Shown here piece after piece: positions 48,071 through 61,544 of a DNA stretch of 64,000 nucleotides. The notes below the pieces were generated by a model, which saw only the letters and a list, made by a program, of their open reading frames with translations, was not told the DNA's origin and made no database searches. A program made the position numbers and the translations under genes. The first letter of the stretch is position 1. Every line of letters begins with the position of its first letter. The stretch is from Colias croceus (Eukaryota > Arthropoda > Insecta > Lepidoptera > Pieridae): assembly GCF_905220415.1 (NCBI RefSeq), contig NC_059541.1, positions 8,258,501 to 8,322,500 on the forward strand, in the 5' to 3' direction.

Positions 48071-48639
48071 GGTAATGAATATATTTACCATCACACAGCC
48101 CAATTAAATTACGAAGTTCGTGAGTGAAGTAATATAAACGTTACCACAATGCCCTAAAATGTAACATTCAATCGAGTAACATGTTCGCGTGCCGAAGTGA
48201 AGGCATTAGGCCACAATGGGGGCAGTTTTACTTAGAAACATATTGTTTACCGACATTCGACAGTTGATGTGGATCGCTGTTTATACTCCCGCTGTAAACC
48301 GCTTCGCTCTTTATGTGTTCTTGAAATAGCTGCGGGGACAGTTTCCATCGTATTACGTTCTACTAAGAACTGGGTCACATACGACACACTTCGCTAGATA
48401 AGGTTTAGTTTTTATTGGCTACGCTAGCCATGTCTAGAATAAAAGGACAACTTTTGCTTTAAAAGTATATTTTAATAAATCGTATAAAATTTTAAATTAA
48501 TATTTGACTATCCGACAGTTTAACGGTTAATATCAAACTAGTTTTGATAATGTTAAGTAGGTAGATGATAGATAAACAACATCATAGCGCCGCGCTACGT
48601 GTTGATTCTTTATGGAGAAGTTAACACATACGTGCATGC

Positions 48640-49160
48640 ACTATTGCACTCAGCAACGGAGATTGTGTAACGAGCGAGGTTAAACGGTTTTTTGAGCGGG
48701 CCGGTGTGCTCCAGTAGCAACAGTCCAGTATCGGCCGCTGAAAGGAGCACGCTCGAATAGTGGCCCAGCCCTCGCATCGCTATTTGCAGAACAATGCAGG
48801 CTTGATGTGCGCATGCTGAGGGAAAGCGCGGGAGGGAAAACGCGCGAACCGTACGCCAGTCTCGGCCCGCGAGCGCAAGTGGTCGCGCGCCGAAACATAA
48901 GCACCACGCTTGCGCCCTGGCGCACGACGTACGCCGCGCTCGACGCGGCGTCACGTTTTCCGAATCGACCGCAGATAACACGGCCACCGTGACTGAATTT
49001 CAGTGTCAAAAGGTTGGTGACCCTCCCTTCTTACAACCAAAAATCAACCCTCACCCTATAACACTAAAGTCGCTGATTGCACCCCGAGATAACACCACAT
49101 CCGCTCTGATAACCGACGCGGACGTCGTAATTTCCTCGTGCGCTTCGATTGTGGAAGTAA
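48640..49160. promoter_or_regulatory. CpG-rich segment, possible promoter or first exon
   Basis: About 0.5 kb is strongly enriched in G, C and CpG (aagcgcgggagggaaaacgc, cgctcgacgcggcg) against an AT-rich background. Overlapping open frames on both strands follow from the lack of A/T-rich stop codons and show no domain. It may be a promoter or 5' UTR on either strand. Confidence 0.3.
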
Positions 49161-50233
49161 TCTTATAGACAACCCTAATAAGCAGGTAATAAGTGTGTCA
49201 ACATGCTAACGGCATAAAATTGTCAAGCAATTTTGTAATTATTTTACGTATAATCACTAGTGTTTTTAAAATTATCAAGCAATTATTATAATACCGTATT
49301 TACATGCATACTCTATAAATATTAACAAGATAGAAGGAGCTTTTAACTTGGATAAAATATAGCTAAAGTTTATCGATGTGGACAAAATTTTGTATTATTA
49401 TATTTCCCTCTTATAGAAATAAATAAGTCTCGGTGACATCATCGTTCCAACTTCCATAGTTCCTTTGTATGTCCTTGATCTACATCTTCCCCCTGTATCG
49501 TACATTTCACATCCTTTGAATGTAATGTGAAATTTATTGAAACATTTTCTTCGATGATATCACAAAACGCAAATAAAATTTAGGATAAGGAACTATGACC
49601 CACATACGAGTACATTTATTACGTCTTCCACAGAATTAGATTGCGCACCGTATGCTCTAACCAAATCACGCCAAGGGATATGTCATGTCCCAGAAATACA
49701 TATAATAGATTTCAATGCGAATTGATGAGATCACATTTGTATCGGGAAAAATGTACCGTAGATAATCGTTCGGCGAAGTCGGAAACAAGGCGTAACTGGG
49801 CGTATCTTAATAAGTGGAAGTAATAAACGATTAAACGAATGACGATGTAGAATTTCAATTTATTTCTGAACTATTCTTATATAGAAAGTATACAATTACT
49901 TCCTAAGATCTTTCCTTTTTTAAGACTAAAGTCTTAGAAACGGCTTCAGATTTTTTGCTTACAATGTACCGTCTTATATTATAAGCAGCCTTAAAGCCAG
50001 ACAGCATCTAATTTGTTTACGAAATGAGGTGCTGTACCAGGCATTGAAATCACTTAGAGTACTAAGGTATTCATGACCATGTCTGGAAAAGCACGGGCGT
50101 ACGAAAATTCCGCTATGTTTTATTTATGTCCTGAATTGCCTGTACAATTTGCTCTGTAAACATTCAGGTTAAAATGTATTCGGAAATTACTCTATATTCC
50201 ATAGGATTGATATGTATTTATCCTATAAACTAA

Positions 50234-50448
50234 TCCATACTTAATATTATAAATGCGAAAGTAACTCTGTCTGTCTGTCTGTCTGTTACTCAATCACGCC
50301 TTAACTACTTAACCATGAAATTTGGTACAGATATATTTTGATACCCGAGAAAGGACATAGGATAGGTTTTATCCCGGAAATCCCACGGGAACGGGAACTA
50401 TGCGGGTTTTTTTTGACTGCGCGGGCGATGCCGCGGGTGGAAAGCTGG
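50234..50448 (+). mobile_element. Helitron-like non-autonomous element
   Basis: Same family as 29883-30100, with a four-unit (CTGT)n and an end in CTGG rather than CTAG (still CTRR), before a T. It lacks a few bases of the family consensus around 50313. Confidence 0.65.
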
Positions 50449-53400
50449 TATTTAATATATTCGAGCCCCATCCGTTCCAAAATGTGGGGTTATTGATTTT
50501 ACCTAATATATTATTGCAACATCATTCCATTCAGTTAAATGCTCAACTGAATTAATCTTACAGAAAAATTGACCCTAATCCACGATTCAATTTAAAAACA
50601 AAACGTATTTAAACTGGAAAACCAGCAATTTACACAACGCTCAGTCACGCGAGTGAAAATTTTTAATTTAAAAAGGAATTGCAATTCTTACAATGCGAGA
50701 GATTCAGAATGAATGCCATTTGTTGCATCTGCGCCCTTCGATTTTTCCGTTGCGAATAAAAGTAGGTCAGGAGCTGGCTTTGTATTAACGAGGTACCTGT
50801 TACCTTAACCTATTTCGCGTCATTAAGTTTTAAAGAGTTATTTCAATTTAATTAATAAACACTGTAATGTGACACTATTGTATATATCGTAATTATTCGC
50901 TTGGGAATCATAATTTTCAGGGAAGCTTGGGTAGTTATTTCACCGTAAGTAGGTACATATTAATCTCCAATTTCAACTTCAGTCTTTCTAAATCATAAAT
51001 TAAAAGGAAGTAAATATTCCTGCTGTGATGTTAATATTCGTATTTCGAGCAAATACATTAAAGTTTAAAATATATATAAAAAAACGAGCGGTACATAAGA
51101 AAACTAAAGTTCGAAACTAAAGCTTCTTCCAACTTTGCATTAAAAGTTGTTTGTTTTTCGATAAATCTAAGGATTATATAATTTCTTGTGCAGGACAACT
51201 TGAACCTTACTGGTTATTAATTAATTAATATCAAGTCATCAAGATAACGTAAGGTGTCAATTGTCCTACCTAGGACCTCGATCGATGGTCCAAGCAGAGA
51301 GGTTATAGGGCGGAAAATTAGAGAGCGGAAGTAAACTGTTTATGACGCACTAATGAGCAAAGCTTCATGAGCGTTACAGTTTATTTTAAGGATAATTTTA
51401 ATAAGATTATTTTTATTAGCAAACTAATCAGGCTCTCTTGGTGAATTATGCACAAATTAAGGTTCGAGTTATATGTAAAGGTGTATTATTGAAATCATAA
51501 TAAACGCTAATCATTAAAAATCCTTTGTCAATTTAGTTGGATTATCCTTTTATTTATACTATTTTATAACATTATGGTTAGGTGTTAAAATAGGTATATC
51601 TACTTAAACTTTCAATTCTTAAACTTATGGTTGAACACTTATCATAATAACAAAGGTTTATATTTCTATAGTAAACGTATGGTTAGCCTGAAATCAACTC
51701 ATGAAATAAAACTCGCCAATTACGTCAATTAATGGCCACTTAAAATTCCAAAATAAAAACCCAAAAACGCAACGTTGTGGTTCAAAATTTATACTTAGAT
51801 TTGTACACACATTTGTGCGGCAGAATTCTGTATTATATTACGTAGTTATATAAGCATAGATAAAGTTTATTTTATGTCTAAAAATGAATAACTCTACGTT
51901 CGTGTAAGTCTTTTGTCCACTTTTCTAACAAAAGTGTTTTGCTAATGGTAAGCAACACGTGGTCGATAAATAAACATTTTTTTTTGCGAGAATTGACTGA
52001 AGTTTTGGACATTTTTGTAATGTGATTATTAAGAAGATAAATCTTTCAAATAATGCGAAAATAGTTTACTTTAAATACAAAGTTATATGTAGTAATATCC
52101 AACCAATTATGTATGTGAATACGAGGGTAATTAATAATCTCTTGACAAATTATCACCTACATATCCGGGTTTTTGCCAAGGCAATTCAATTTAGATTCGA
52201 CCAAAGAGATACACTATGTCAATGAGTCTAACAGGATGAAAATTCGCCATTAAATGAATTCATTTTCAGTCTGCATTCAGGAGTGAGATCATATAGATAG
52301 TCACTAGATAGATGTTACTAGATTTATGTTTACTTGCTGAAAATATTTAATTACCTTGACCCGTTTTAAAATGTGGATAGTATTTAATTTCAATAGAAAA
52401 CATGAGGAAATATTTTATAAAACGCTAGTCATACTAAGACTAATAATTCTGGCTGCTCTTTACTTACTGGAAACATAAAACCTGAATAATTTAACGCTAT
52501 GATAAGCAACAGGCTAAATTGACAAGTAGCTGGCGTAATTAATTCTTGCTTATCCAGTTTTTATAAAAGTTTTTAAAGACCGTTTACATTGAAATAACCA
52601 ATGACTAGATAAGGGAAAATATAAAATATAAACGAAAGAAATATTGTTCCTAAATAAAAAGTGTCTATTATGGTAGAGAGCTTACTAATCGCAAAATTTT
52701 GTTAGATGAAAAATTAATTAACAACAAATTAATATGCTTCTTTGTAACAACTTTGTTCACGCTAGCGAATCGTGCTTGTTAATCCCAATTTTTATGAGAG
52801 AATAATCGATATCTAAAATCAGACAATATAAGGACGTCTATATTGGAAACGTCGTAATAGAGTTTACCTGGTAAAACAGACGCATAAACGTTTTCAGTTT
52901 AATGTTTCAGACTTGAATATCAGAAGTATTTACTGTACATATTGTATGCATATTATAAACATTTATAAAAGGCTTTGTGTTATTAAACCTTTATCATTAC
53001 TACATGAATATAATATTACCTCATAATGCATTAATTATACTTATAAGATACCTTTCTTACCTTGTGGTTTCTGTGTGGGTATATGCAAGCATTGGTAACT
53101 CAATTCAGCATGTCAAAACTTATATGGTTCTATTGCGTCAAAGAGACGCGCTTCGAATTCGCTCACAGATAAAATTAATACTTTATTTTTTTTAATAATG
53201 TAAACGCTTTATAACAACGACGCAATTGTATTATTGTTGAACTAAGTTGTTGAACATAATTACGATTTACATTCGCTATTTTTTTTGTCAAAGCCATTTA
53301 GATAAGGATTCAGTTTCTTGTGTGTATAGTGTCAGTTCAATTGTACCACGTTTTAATTAGAATATGTAGGTATCTATATTCCAACTTTATAATGTAAAAA

Positions 53401-53924
53401 CACTTTTAAATGCTCATATTTTTTATAGAAGTAGTTAGTGTTATAATAAAGTGAAGGCCAAATGAAGTAATCACCTACGTAATAAAGTGATGGAAATTAC
53501 TTTAAGTTTATAATTACATACATTTTGTAAAGATGCATGATAAAACCTCCATGTTTCTATGGTTTTTACTGAAATAAACCACGTTTTATTTAAACTGTAG
53601 ATACCAATCAAGATCCAAGGATGGTCGATTTTCCTGCCTAGGGATAAAGGACCCGGAGAGATTCTATTTATAATTCTGGATCAATAAACGTTGCATGGGA
53701 ATCATATCATGAAAGAGCTTCCGAAACGGTAATTTAAGATAAACGAATCTTAATTTTTTTTTTAAAGGAAGTCTTTGGGTTTGTATATATAAGAAACTAG
53801 GGTAGAACTTTTTTTATCACACGATATTTGAGACAAATTTTTTACAAATACATATATGTATTAAAATTTGATATTTAGTTATAGAGCATTGAAATTCATT
53901 AAAATCGTTAAAAAATTAAGGATA
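50449..53924. other. Non-coding, nothing recognised
   Basis: AT-rich sequence with only short chance frames. Confidence 0.4.
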
Positions 53925-53965
53925 CAATTCCCGCCTCGATAACGAATTGTTCCTATTCTTAAAAA
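53925..53965 (+). repeat. Relic of the tRNA-like SINE end
   Basis: The stretch aattcccgcctcgataacga followed by attgttcctattctt resembles the T-arm/acceptor end and T-run of the 40-kb modules in plus orientation. Only about 40 bases survive. Confidence 0.4.
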
Positions 53966-56900
53966 AATCTCAAATTAAAATATTATAAAAGGATTTGTAA
54001 AAAATAATAATTACAACAGAGCAGTAAAGTATACACTCATTAAGAGAAAATAATATTTTATTCTTCGTCTATTTTAAAAGCGGTATTTCTTTAAATAAAT
54101 GTCGAGTTAAATAAACCTCGGAAACTTTAACCACAAAGCTACTTATAACTTCAAAATCCATAAAGAAAGTTTTATATTGGGACATCGTAAAGATCACAAA
54201 TCAATTGAGTACCAAGATTGTGTTATCAAACATCACAGTCACTGAACTCTGCACCAAAATAAGCACAGTTATTTACGTCTGAAAAGCAGTCTTCTAACTT
54301 TAGTAAACAAATAAATAGTTTTAAATTATTGTGAATGAAGTTTCCGTAAACATATTGTTAGCTTGAAATAATTCTATGGTACTGATTAAATCAATGAATT
54401 GATATCAAAACAGCATTTACTACTACTTACTACTACTAATTTTATATTTATAAATATTAGAAAGAAAATTTCATTCTTATATTCCGAGCTTTTGTTAATT
54501 TTGTAAAAATATATATGAACAAAATATATATCACATGAAATTGCGTGAAGAACACCTTTCCTTAGTAAAATTGTACTTTCAATTATATCTAATCATTAAT
54601 AGGAATTTTTATGCATAAAATACGAGCTATGAGTCTTAAACATTAACTTTACATTGTCATTAGACTGAAGTTATTAAATTGATTATGAGAAAATGCAGTA
54701 TTACTATTGCAAGGATTTATCATATAAATGATCAAATTATAACTAAACACTTGAAAATGTACAAAGAAAATCCTTAGTAATCTAAGGTCATAAATTGCTT
54801 TTGTCTGCAAGTAATCTCTATGAAATGTAGTAAAGTGTAGACTGTAGCATAAATCATAATAATTCCCACGTTAGCTACAGAGTGGAGCGTGACCGAGCAT
54901 TCATTATATCTTTGAACATCGATTATCTTAAAAGGAGAACTAAATCTTCGTTTAATAAACTTTCTTAGCAAGGGGCCATTTCTATAGATATCCTTTATCA
55001 ATCGTTTCAAAGCCGTAAATAGGAAGGTAATGTAAAGAATTCTGTAAGTTAATAAACGTTTACAAAAAAAGTACTACAATTATTTATTTAGGTATTACAA
55101 CCATTAACCCATTTAAAGTAGTATCTTTAAAAAAATACCTGAAGATTGGAACACATCGACCTAGTTTCAATTGAAGCACATATTCAGAAGGTTTAATTAA
55201 AAATGTAGGCACCTGAAACGGTTGTTTATTGATTTAACTTTCTAGTAACTAGAATAGTGATTTTTAAAGCTTTGTGGCATATTAAAGTGCAGTTAGTGTT
55301 TTTTTTTCTATTATTGAATATGTATTTTCAATTTAACAATAATATATAGCTATAATGTTTCACTTTATGTTCGGCAAAATTAAATTCATGTTTTTTTTGT
55401 TATCTACATTCTGCATCTATTATGTATCCACTCGTTTCTTATAACCGAATGTTTTTATTTTTATTTTATATCGTTACTATACACTCTTATTTTAAAATCA
55501 AGTTCCCAAAATGCACATTTTTACTATGTTTAAAAAAATATCTACATAAGGTATTCTTTTGAAATCGAACCCCTTTCAGCGTTTGTCCGGGGCTTGAAAG
55601 CGGTAATAAATCGAAATAACACGCTTCCATCAATTCCAACTTCTTTGATCTGAATTTTCATGTCCTACTTTTTCTTTTGTCTTTCCTATAAAATGTTGTG
55701 CTCTACTTTTGAGCCAAGTCTTATATCAACACCTTAGTGTTATTGTAAACCAAATTTTCATTGTTTGAAATGTTTTAATGGGAAAGATTGGGGTGAAGAT
55801 GTTTACGCTAGTACTTTTATCTGTTCTTTTATTGAAGAACTCGATTTTATAATATGTTTCTGCGATATATTGTATATAAAATCGAGTTCTTCGTTTATGT
55901 TCTACTTAATGACAAAAAAAATTATAAGAATTCGACAGAATTGAATTTACGTTAAAATAAAATACGATAAAGCGAAGAAAAATGTTCAAGTTTTATAAAT
56001 CTAACTCAGCGTTCTTTTATGTTCTCTTTAGTAATATTTGAATTCTTTTGTGTCTGTCGGTACATAAGAAGTGGGTCTCGTTTTAAGTCAAGTTGTTCTG
56101 ACAGTAGGCAGCTTCTTGAATGGTTCATTCAAGGGATTAAGTTTACCTATTGTTAGTGACCGATAATGCCCGATATAAATTCAATAGTAGTGGATCATTG
56201 TCTTAAAAATGTATATGTTATATAGAATGTAGATACGTTTTATACAATGGCATTATATTTTAAATATAATTTTGTATTTCAGCTTAAAATTAATCAATAT
56301 GTAGAGTAGATAAGGTATTCAGTACTTCTTTTTAAGTTTGGAGTCACTTGTAGAATGCAGATTTATATTGCTAATTGTTATTTGTTACAAATAATATCAT
56401 TTGATTACCACACAATATACCAAAGTAACTTTACGCTTTACTTCAAAAGAAGAAAACATTCTAGGCATACATCTACAATAATCTAGTTATTAATGATAAT
56501 AGTTCGTGATACACTCTGTTTACTACCAAAATAGATGTAGCGTAAATATAATAATATATCTCTCGCCACTCACTTGCTGACAGACATTGCAGCACATAGC
56601 AGCGCCTATAAAGCGACTATATTAGAGTAGTGTACGCCAAATCATTAAAACCGAAAGTTACTCGCATCCGACCCAATTTCTCAATCATTCTTGTATTTTA
56701 TAACAGTTTTATGTGCGCTTATCGTTAAACCTTAAAAATTTAATAGGTTTAGGTTTGCAAGTCGTTAAATGAAGATGTTTTAATACAACGTGCGATAGTT
56801 ATGGCATCTTAATTTAGCGCGTGTGGTTCGCTCTACCCAGGTGAAAAATTAAGATAGTTATGTATTTCCTTAGACTTAATATCACCTTTGTTCAGCATAA

Positions 56901-57133
56901 CTCAGGCCCCGGAACAGACAGAATAGAAAATCTATTGTGTCGTGGACCGATCGGGCCGCTTGGGGTTCAATGGGTTAACAACAAATCACGCATCCCTTTT
57001 TTAATAATAATAAATATCAGTATGTATTATCAAATTTTATTATTATATAAGATTAACCATTAAAAATTGTATATATGAATTAAAGCACACGCGTTTCAAT
57101 AATATAAGAACTATAAAAGAAAATATGTATTTA
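53966..57133. other. Non-coding; one hairpin
   Basis: AT-rich sequence. A strong hairpin lies at 55834-55892. A TATA-like ctataaag at 56607 lies in a slightly GC-richer patch but has no associated exon. Confidence 0.4.
55834..55892. ncRNA. 59-nt hairpin, possible small-RNA precursor
   Basis: GAAGAACTCGATTTTATA pairs perfectly over 18 bp with its inverse, leaving a 23-nt loop in which a further short AT pairing is possible. Size is at the low end for an insect pre-miRNA. There is no repeat copy elsewhere in the window. The strand of any transcript is unknown. Confidence 0.25.
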
Positions 57134-57516
57134 CTAGCTTCCGCCCGCGACTCCGTCCGCGCGGATGTCGGTCTTCGCGTGGATGGTTATTTCTCCATTT
57201 TGAGTACCTCTGTCAATAACATCTTATAAATATCTATTGGACTCAATTCACAAATACGGCTAGGCCTGTAAAATAAACGCTGTATACGCAACGTGTGTTC
57301 GCGGTTCTACGGAACAACGTCTATGGATAAAACTGAAAAATTAAGATAAATTTTTCTCTACGTATTTTTCCAGGAAAAAAAGTATCCTATTTTACGCCCA
57401 GGATAATAAGGTATAATTATACCAAGTTTCATCGAAATCGAACCGCTAGTTTTCACGTGATGCCTTCACATACAGACAGACAGACAGACAGATAGACAGA
57501 CAGACAGACAAAAAAT
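57134..57516 (-). repeat. Dispersed lepidopteran-type repeat with (CAGA)n
   Basis: It begins CTAGCTTCCGCCCGCGACTC on the plus strand (on the minus strand a CTAG end) and ends in a (CAGA)n run near 57472-57511. The CTAG end and microsatellite resemble the Helitron-like units above, but the interior is different. The exact far boundary is uncertain. Confidence 0.5.
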
Positions 57517-60500
57517 TTTTAAATCACATATTTGGGTTTGGTATCGATCCAGTAACACCCCCTGCTATTTATTTTTTCAATATTTTCAATGTACAGAATT
57601 GACCCTTCTACAGATTTATTATATGTAGATATAGATAAGGTACCTTTTTTATCTTTTCGCAAGGGCAGTAAAATTATGCATAAGTTTTTGTCGAGATAAT
57701 GAATTTTTAAATATTAAAATCTTGGCAGATTTTATTCCATATCAGTGTTTAATTATCTCGCCTTCAGAATCAAGTGGCTGTTAACCTCAGAAAACAAAGG
57801 CAATTAAGTAGAGCTTCTGCCTAAGAAATAACCATCCACCTGCTCAAGAATTTTCTTAACTCATTTTTTAGTTAATTATAGATAATGAACTTTTTATAAT
57901 AAAATGCCCCTTTTCTACCTATTGTTTCTTTTTACTATGCACTTTCATTTCTAACAAATTGTGTCTTTATATTCAAGGCTTATAAAATAAACTTTTGAAG
58001 CATGAAATTTTCCATGTACTTATAATTTTACATATACGAAGTTTGTTTGTGCAATCCAACTTCCAAGTCATCAACTACTTGACAAAAGGGTTGTAAAAGT
58101 TTGCCGAATGCAGTACTAATTGAGTTTAACGATTTGAAAGTAATACTGACCTAAATGTTTCCCTCGCCGTACTACGCAAAAAATAAAGCACTTACCTTGT
58201 GAATGAATGGGCACAAAATGTACGGCGAATAAACTAAAAATTCCATACCTTTTGGGATGACAGGGTCCATGTTAAAGACCAACTTGGCCTGGATTTTGTT
58301 TGTAATATCGTTCGGATGCGAATTGCATTGAAAGAAGTATAAAAACTTTTGTGTTTGCTGGTGTGTTGTTAAATGTTGATAAGAAGGAACAGATTTTCAA
58401 TTTACACGAAGTTAATATTTGAAAGTTATCAGTTGTGTAGAATGTTGAAAAGAGAATAATGGTTTTTGTAGGCTATAATGAATTATTCTATTGTGTCGAC
58501 TTTAGCACGAACATAATAATACATATATGACCACTATAAAATCAATGTAATATTAGTGTCATTTTGCATTACGATCATTCAGCTATTATTACTGTCATTG
58601 TTGTTATCAAAGGCACATTATTAATTATGCAAATGTATTATCTGATTTATTATTATGTAAGAGAAATCGTACTTTAATTTTGTTACACTTTCGAGGTTGC
58701 AAGTTGCAATGTTCAATGTTTGTTTAATCCGATTTAAAAGTTTAGGCAGACAGCGTGGAGACTTATTTATTAAACTAGATTTACTACGAACTGGCAATGA
58801 GGTTTAAGTTTTTATTATTGAACTTTGTACCTATAAGAAGAAAACTTCAGTTACAGCATGTCCAGAACTGAACATGTGTGAACAACAATGATGTAGGATT
58901 AGTATTACAATGCAGGGAGATTAATTTGCCTGCCAGTTTTTATAGAATCGATAATAGAACGCACGCGAATGAAGTCGCGGGCATAAAGCTTATCTTACAC
59001 GTTATACTATAATAACGAATACTCGTGTATTTGCATATAATATGTCCTTTGCGGTTTACTACTATAGAAGTAATCATTCTATTCAACTACTAAGAATTTA
59101 TGAATGTTCTTAATCAATGACAGTCAATAGATGTAATGGATTAATTGAAGACTTCTTTGTCCGCGGATATAGAGTTACCAACCTTGGCTAACGTAGGTAT
59201 GTTTAATAGCATAGTCTAGGGAACGACGACAGGATTTATAAAGGATCGTTTATAGTTTTTTTATTTGTTATTTAACATTTTTAATTTGAATATTTCCCAT
59301 TAAATCATACCTTACATTATTTTATTAAAAACAAAAATGCATACAAGTCAAATTAAATGTTTAAAAACTTGATCATTAAATACTATCTATGTATTAAAAA
59401 TCTAAATTAAAGCTTCATAAAACATTTGTTTTGAAGATATAGTCGTAACAGTTAATTTAGAGTTACTCGGGAAAATAATTTCTAAAGCAAATCAGATAAA
59501 CAAAGTAATACCGCTACTGAATCTCGGACTATATTAACATGTTTTATAATATCTTCATACAGTGTGACCATAATTTGTTGACTATCATATGGAATCTATT
59601 AGTGTTGAGTTTCGTGCAACAGAATGGCCTAGTGGCCTCGTTTTGTTCAATCGATGGTGTCCAGTTGTGGTAGTTCGTGGTAGTCATTTCCATAATTGCT
59701 CTTTGTTGTTTTAAATAAATTAGTCCAATATTGAAATTAGTACCTAGTGTATTCGACTTTCAATGTTTAATCAACCAGTTGTTTTATTTGATTGGTTTCA
59801 AAACAATACCTATGTTGCGAAATAACTACGAAAAAGTTATAGGTCAAAATCATAAATCGCCCATCAAATAAAGACATATAGCGTCATAATGTATCATATT
59901 CCACCTACTTCATTACATGAAGGTGTAGGAACAATTATGCCATGTATAGTATTGTATGCCACCCACATACATGCAAGCGGATGGGTATGTGCCAGTATTT
60001 GCCAGTAATACAATCGTTTCACCTCACAAAAACCGTCGTAGAGCTAGAAAATAAATGCTATAATAACCCAGGACTGCTTTTCATCAACCTCATTTGTGTT
60101 GTATACGTAATTTCGTGGTTTGTAAACGAACTAAATAAGCTTTGGCTGTTACTTTGCTGTACGCTAAAAGATGTTTCTAGACACGCGGCAGCGTGTCAAG
60201 CCGAGTTCAAGCGAAGAGAACTGGCGAGCAGCAGCCGTGTGTATATTTACACGAACCATTTCGAGCCACTTTTCACCCCCTTATAACTCGAAAACTATTT
60301 AAGTTATATAAACCAAATTTGGTACATATCAAGAGGACCTCAAGATAAACAAGAACCTTAAATTTCATAAATACAGATTAAACAGTTGCGTAGATATTAA
60401 TATCCAAAAATCGCAAATTTTAAGACTGACTGACTTATAGACATATACAAAACCTAACCCACTTCCAGATGACCTAGAAAGTTCAAATTTTGTAATCAAC

Positions 60501-60984
60501 TAGGTAATAGTGAGTGTACAAAGGAAAAAATCAGAAAATACTGAATTTATTTGTATTTAATTTTTTTTTCAATGACATAAATTTTGTTTGTATGGAAAAA
60601 TGGAAAAGTTTAAAAAAAAAGAAAATAGTATATTTACCTTACTAGTCTTAAAAAATAGATCAAAACTAATCAGTGGCCGAAAAAAATTTTGAAATCCATC
60701 AATAAATGACTGAGATATAGATTATTGAAGTTTACATATTTTAGGACGAAACATCTGTAGATTCGAAGCGCCTCTGACATCACACTCACTCGCGCTAGTA
60801 TCGCTAGGGCGGATTACTTCGATTGCATGATTTCTTTATTCAAAACTGTTATTAAACGTAAAATAAAAGAAAATTGTAATAAAAATATTGCCTTTATTGC
60901 TCATACAGTTAAAAATAATATATAATTTTACATATTCACATTTATTTATTCTTTATTTATGAGTGTTTAGTTTAGTTTTAATTT
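57517..60984. other. Non-coding, little recognised
   Basis: AT-rich sequence. The 114-codon frame at 59942-60286 has no domain that I recognise. The stretch after about 60180 has the feel of an interspersed repeat but has no second copy here. Confidence 0.35.
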
Positions 60985-60987
60985 CAG

Positions 60988-61270
60988 TGTAAATAAATAA
61001 ATAAATAAATAAAATCTTTATTTTGCTTTAAACATGGTATTCAATGGTGATACAATTATATTAATAAAGCACAAACATGTTTAGCCAATACAAGCATGCA
61101 AAAATAATTACCATAAATGGTGTACCTAATGGAAGAAGGCTTCGTCGAAGGTCGAAATGATTTAATTTGCGTAAAATAATATGAGTGAAACATGCGCGTT
61201 TAGAGTAAAATTTCAAGATCGCGTCATGGCAATACCGTAACGTCATGAAGTAAGGCGACGATTCTTCTAC
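60988..61270. repeat. (TAAA)n run and dispersed repeat core
   Basis: A (TAAA)n run lies at 60991-61012, followed by aatctttattttgctttaaa, a common lepidopteran tail in reverse. At 61209-61265 the sequence aaaatttcaagatcgcgtca and what follows match the core of the MITE at 23123-23234. Confidence 0.45.
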
Positions 61271-61544
61271 AACGATCTTTGCATCTTGGTAATAGTGTGT
61301 GTACAAATTCACGCTGGATGTTTAGAAAATCATGTAATCTTTTAAACAGAAAACGAGTTTAAAAAATTGCAGATAATGACGGGGCAATGTGCGCTGACAT
61401 TCATAACATAAAAGAAAATATAGAAAATAATACTAAACAAAGCATACAGAGAAACCGCAAGAAAAAAAAATCGTATATAAAAAGTATTATATTTATAAAG
61501 TAAATCAAATTTGCAGAGTAATTTTCTGTACAAAAAGTAATGAT

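Noticed and set aside
48610..49009. Overlapping open frames on both strands in the CpG-rich island
   Set aside because: Long frames are expected in GC-rich DNA because stop codons are AT-rich; none shows a motif.
59942..60286. 114-codon frame
   Set aside because: The protein shows no known domain, and the 3' half overlaps sequence that looks like an interspersed repeat. Not supported as a gene.
60991..61012. CRISPR-like repeat spacing or functional satellite at the (TAAA)n run
   Set aside because: It is a simple microsatellite with no spacers; eukaryotic context makes a CRISPR array implausible.
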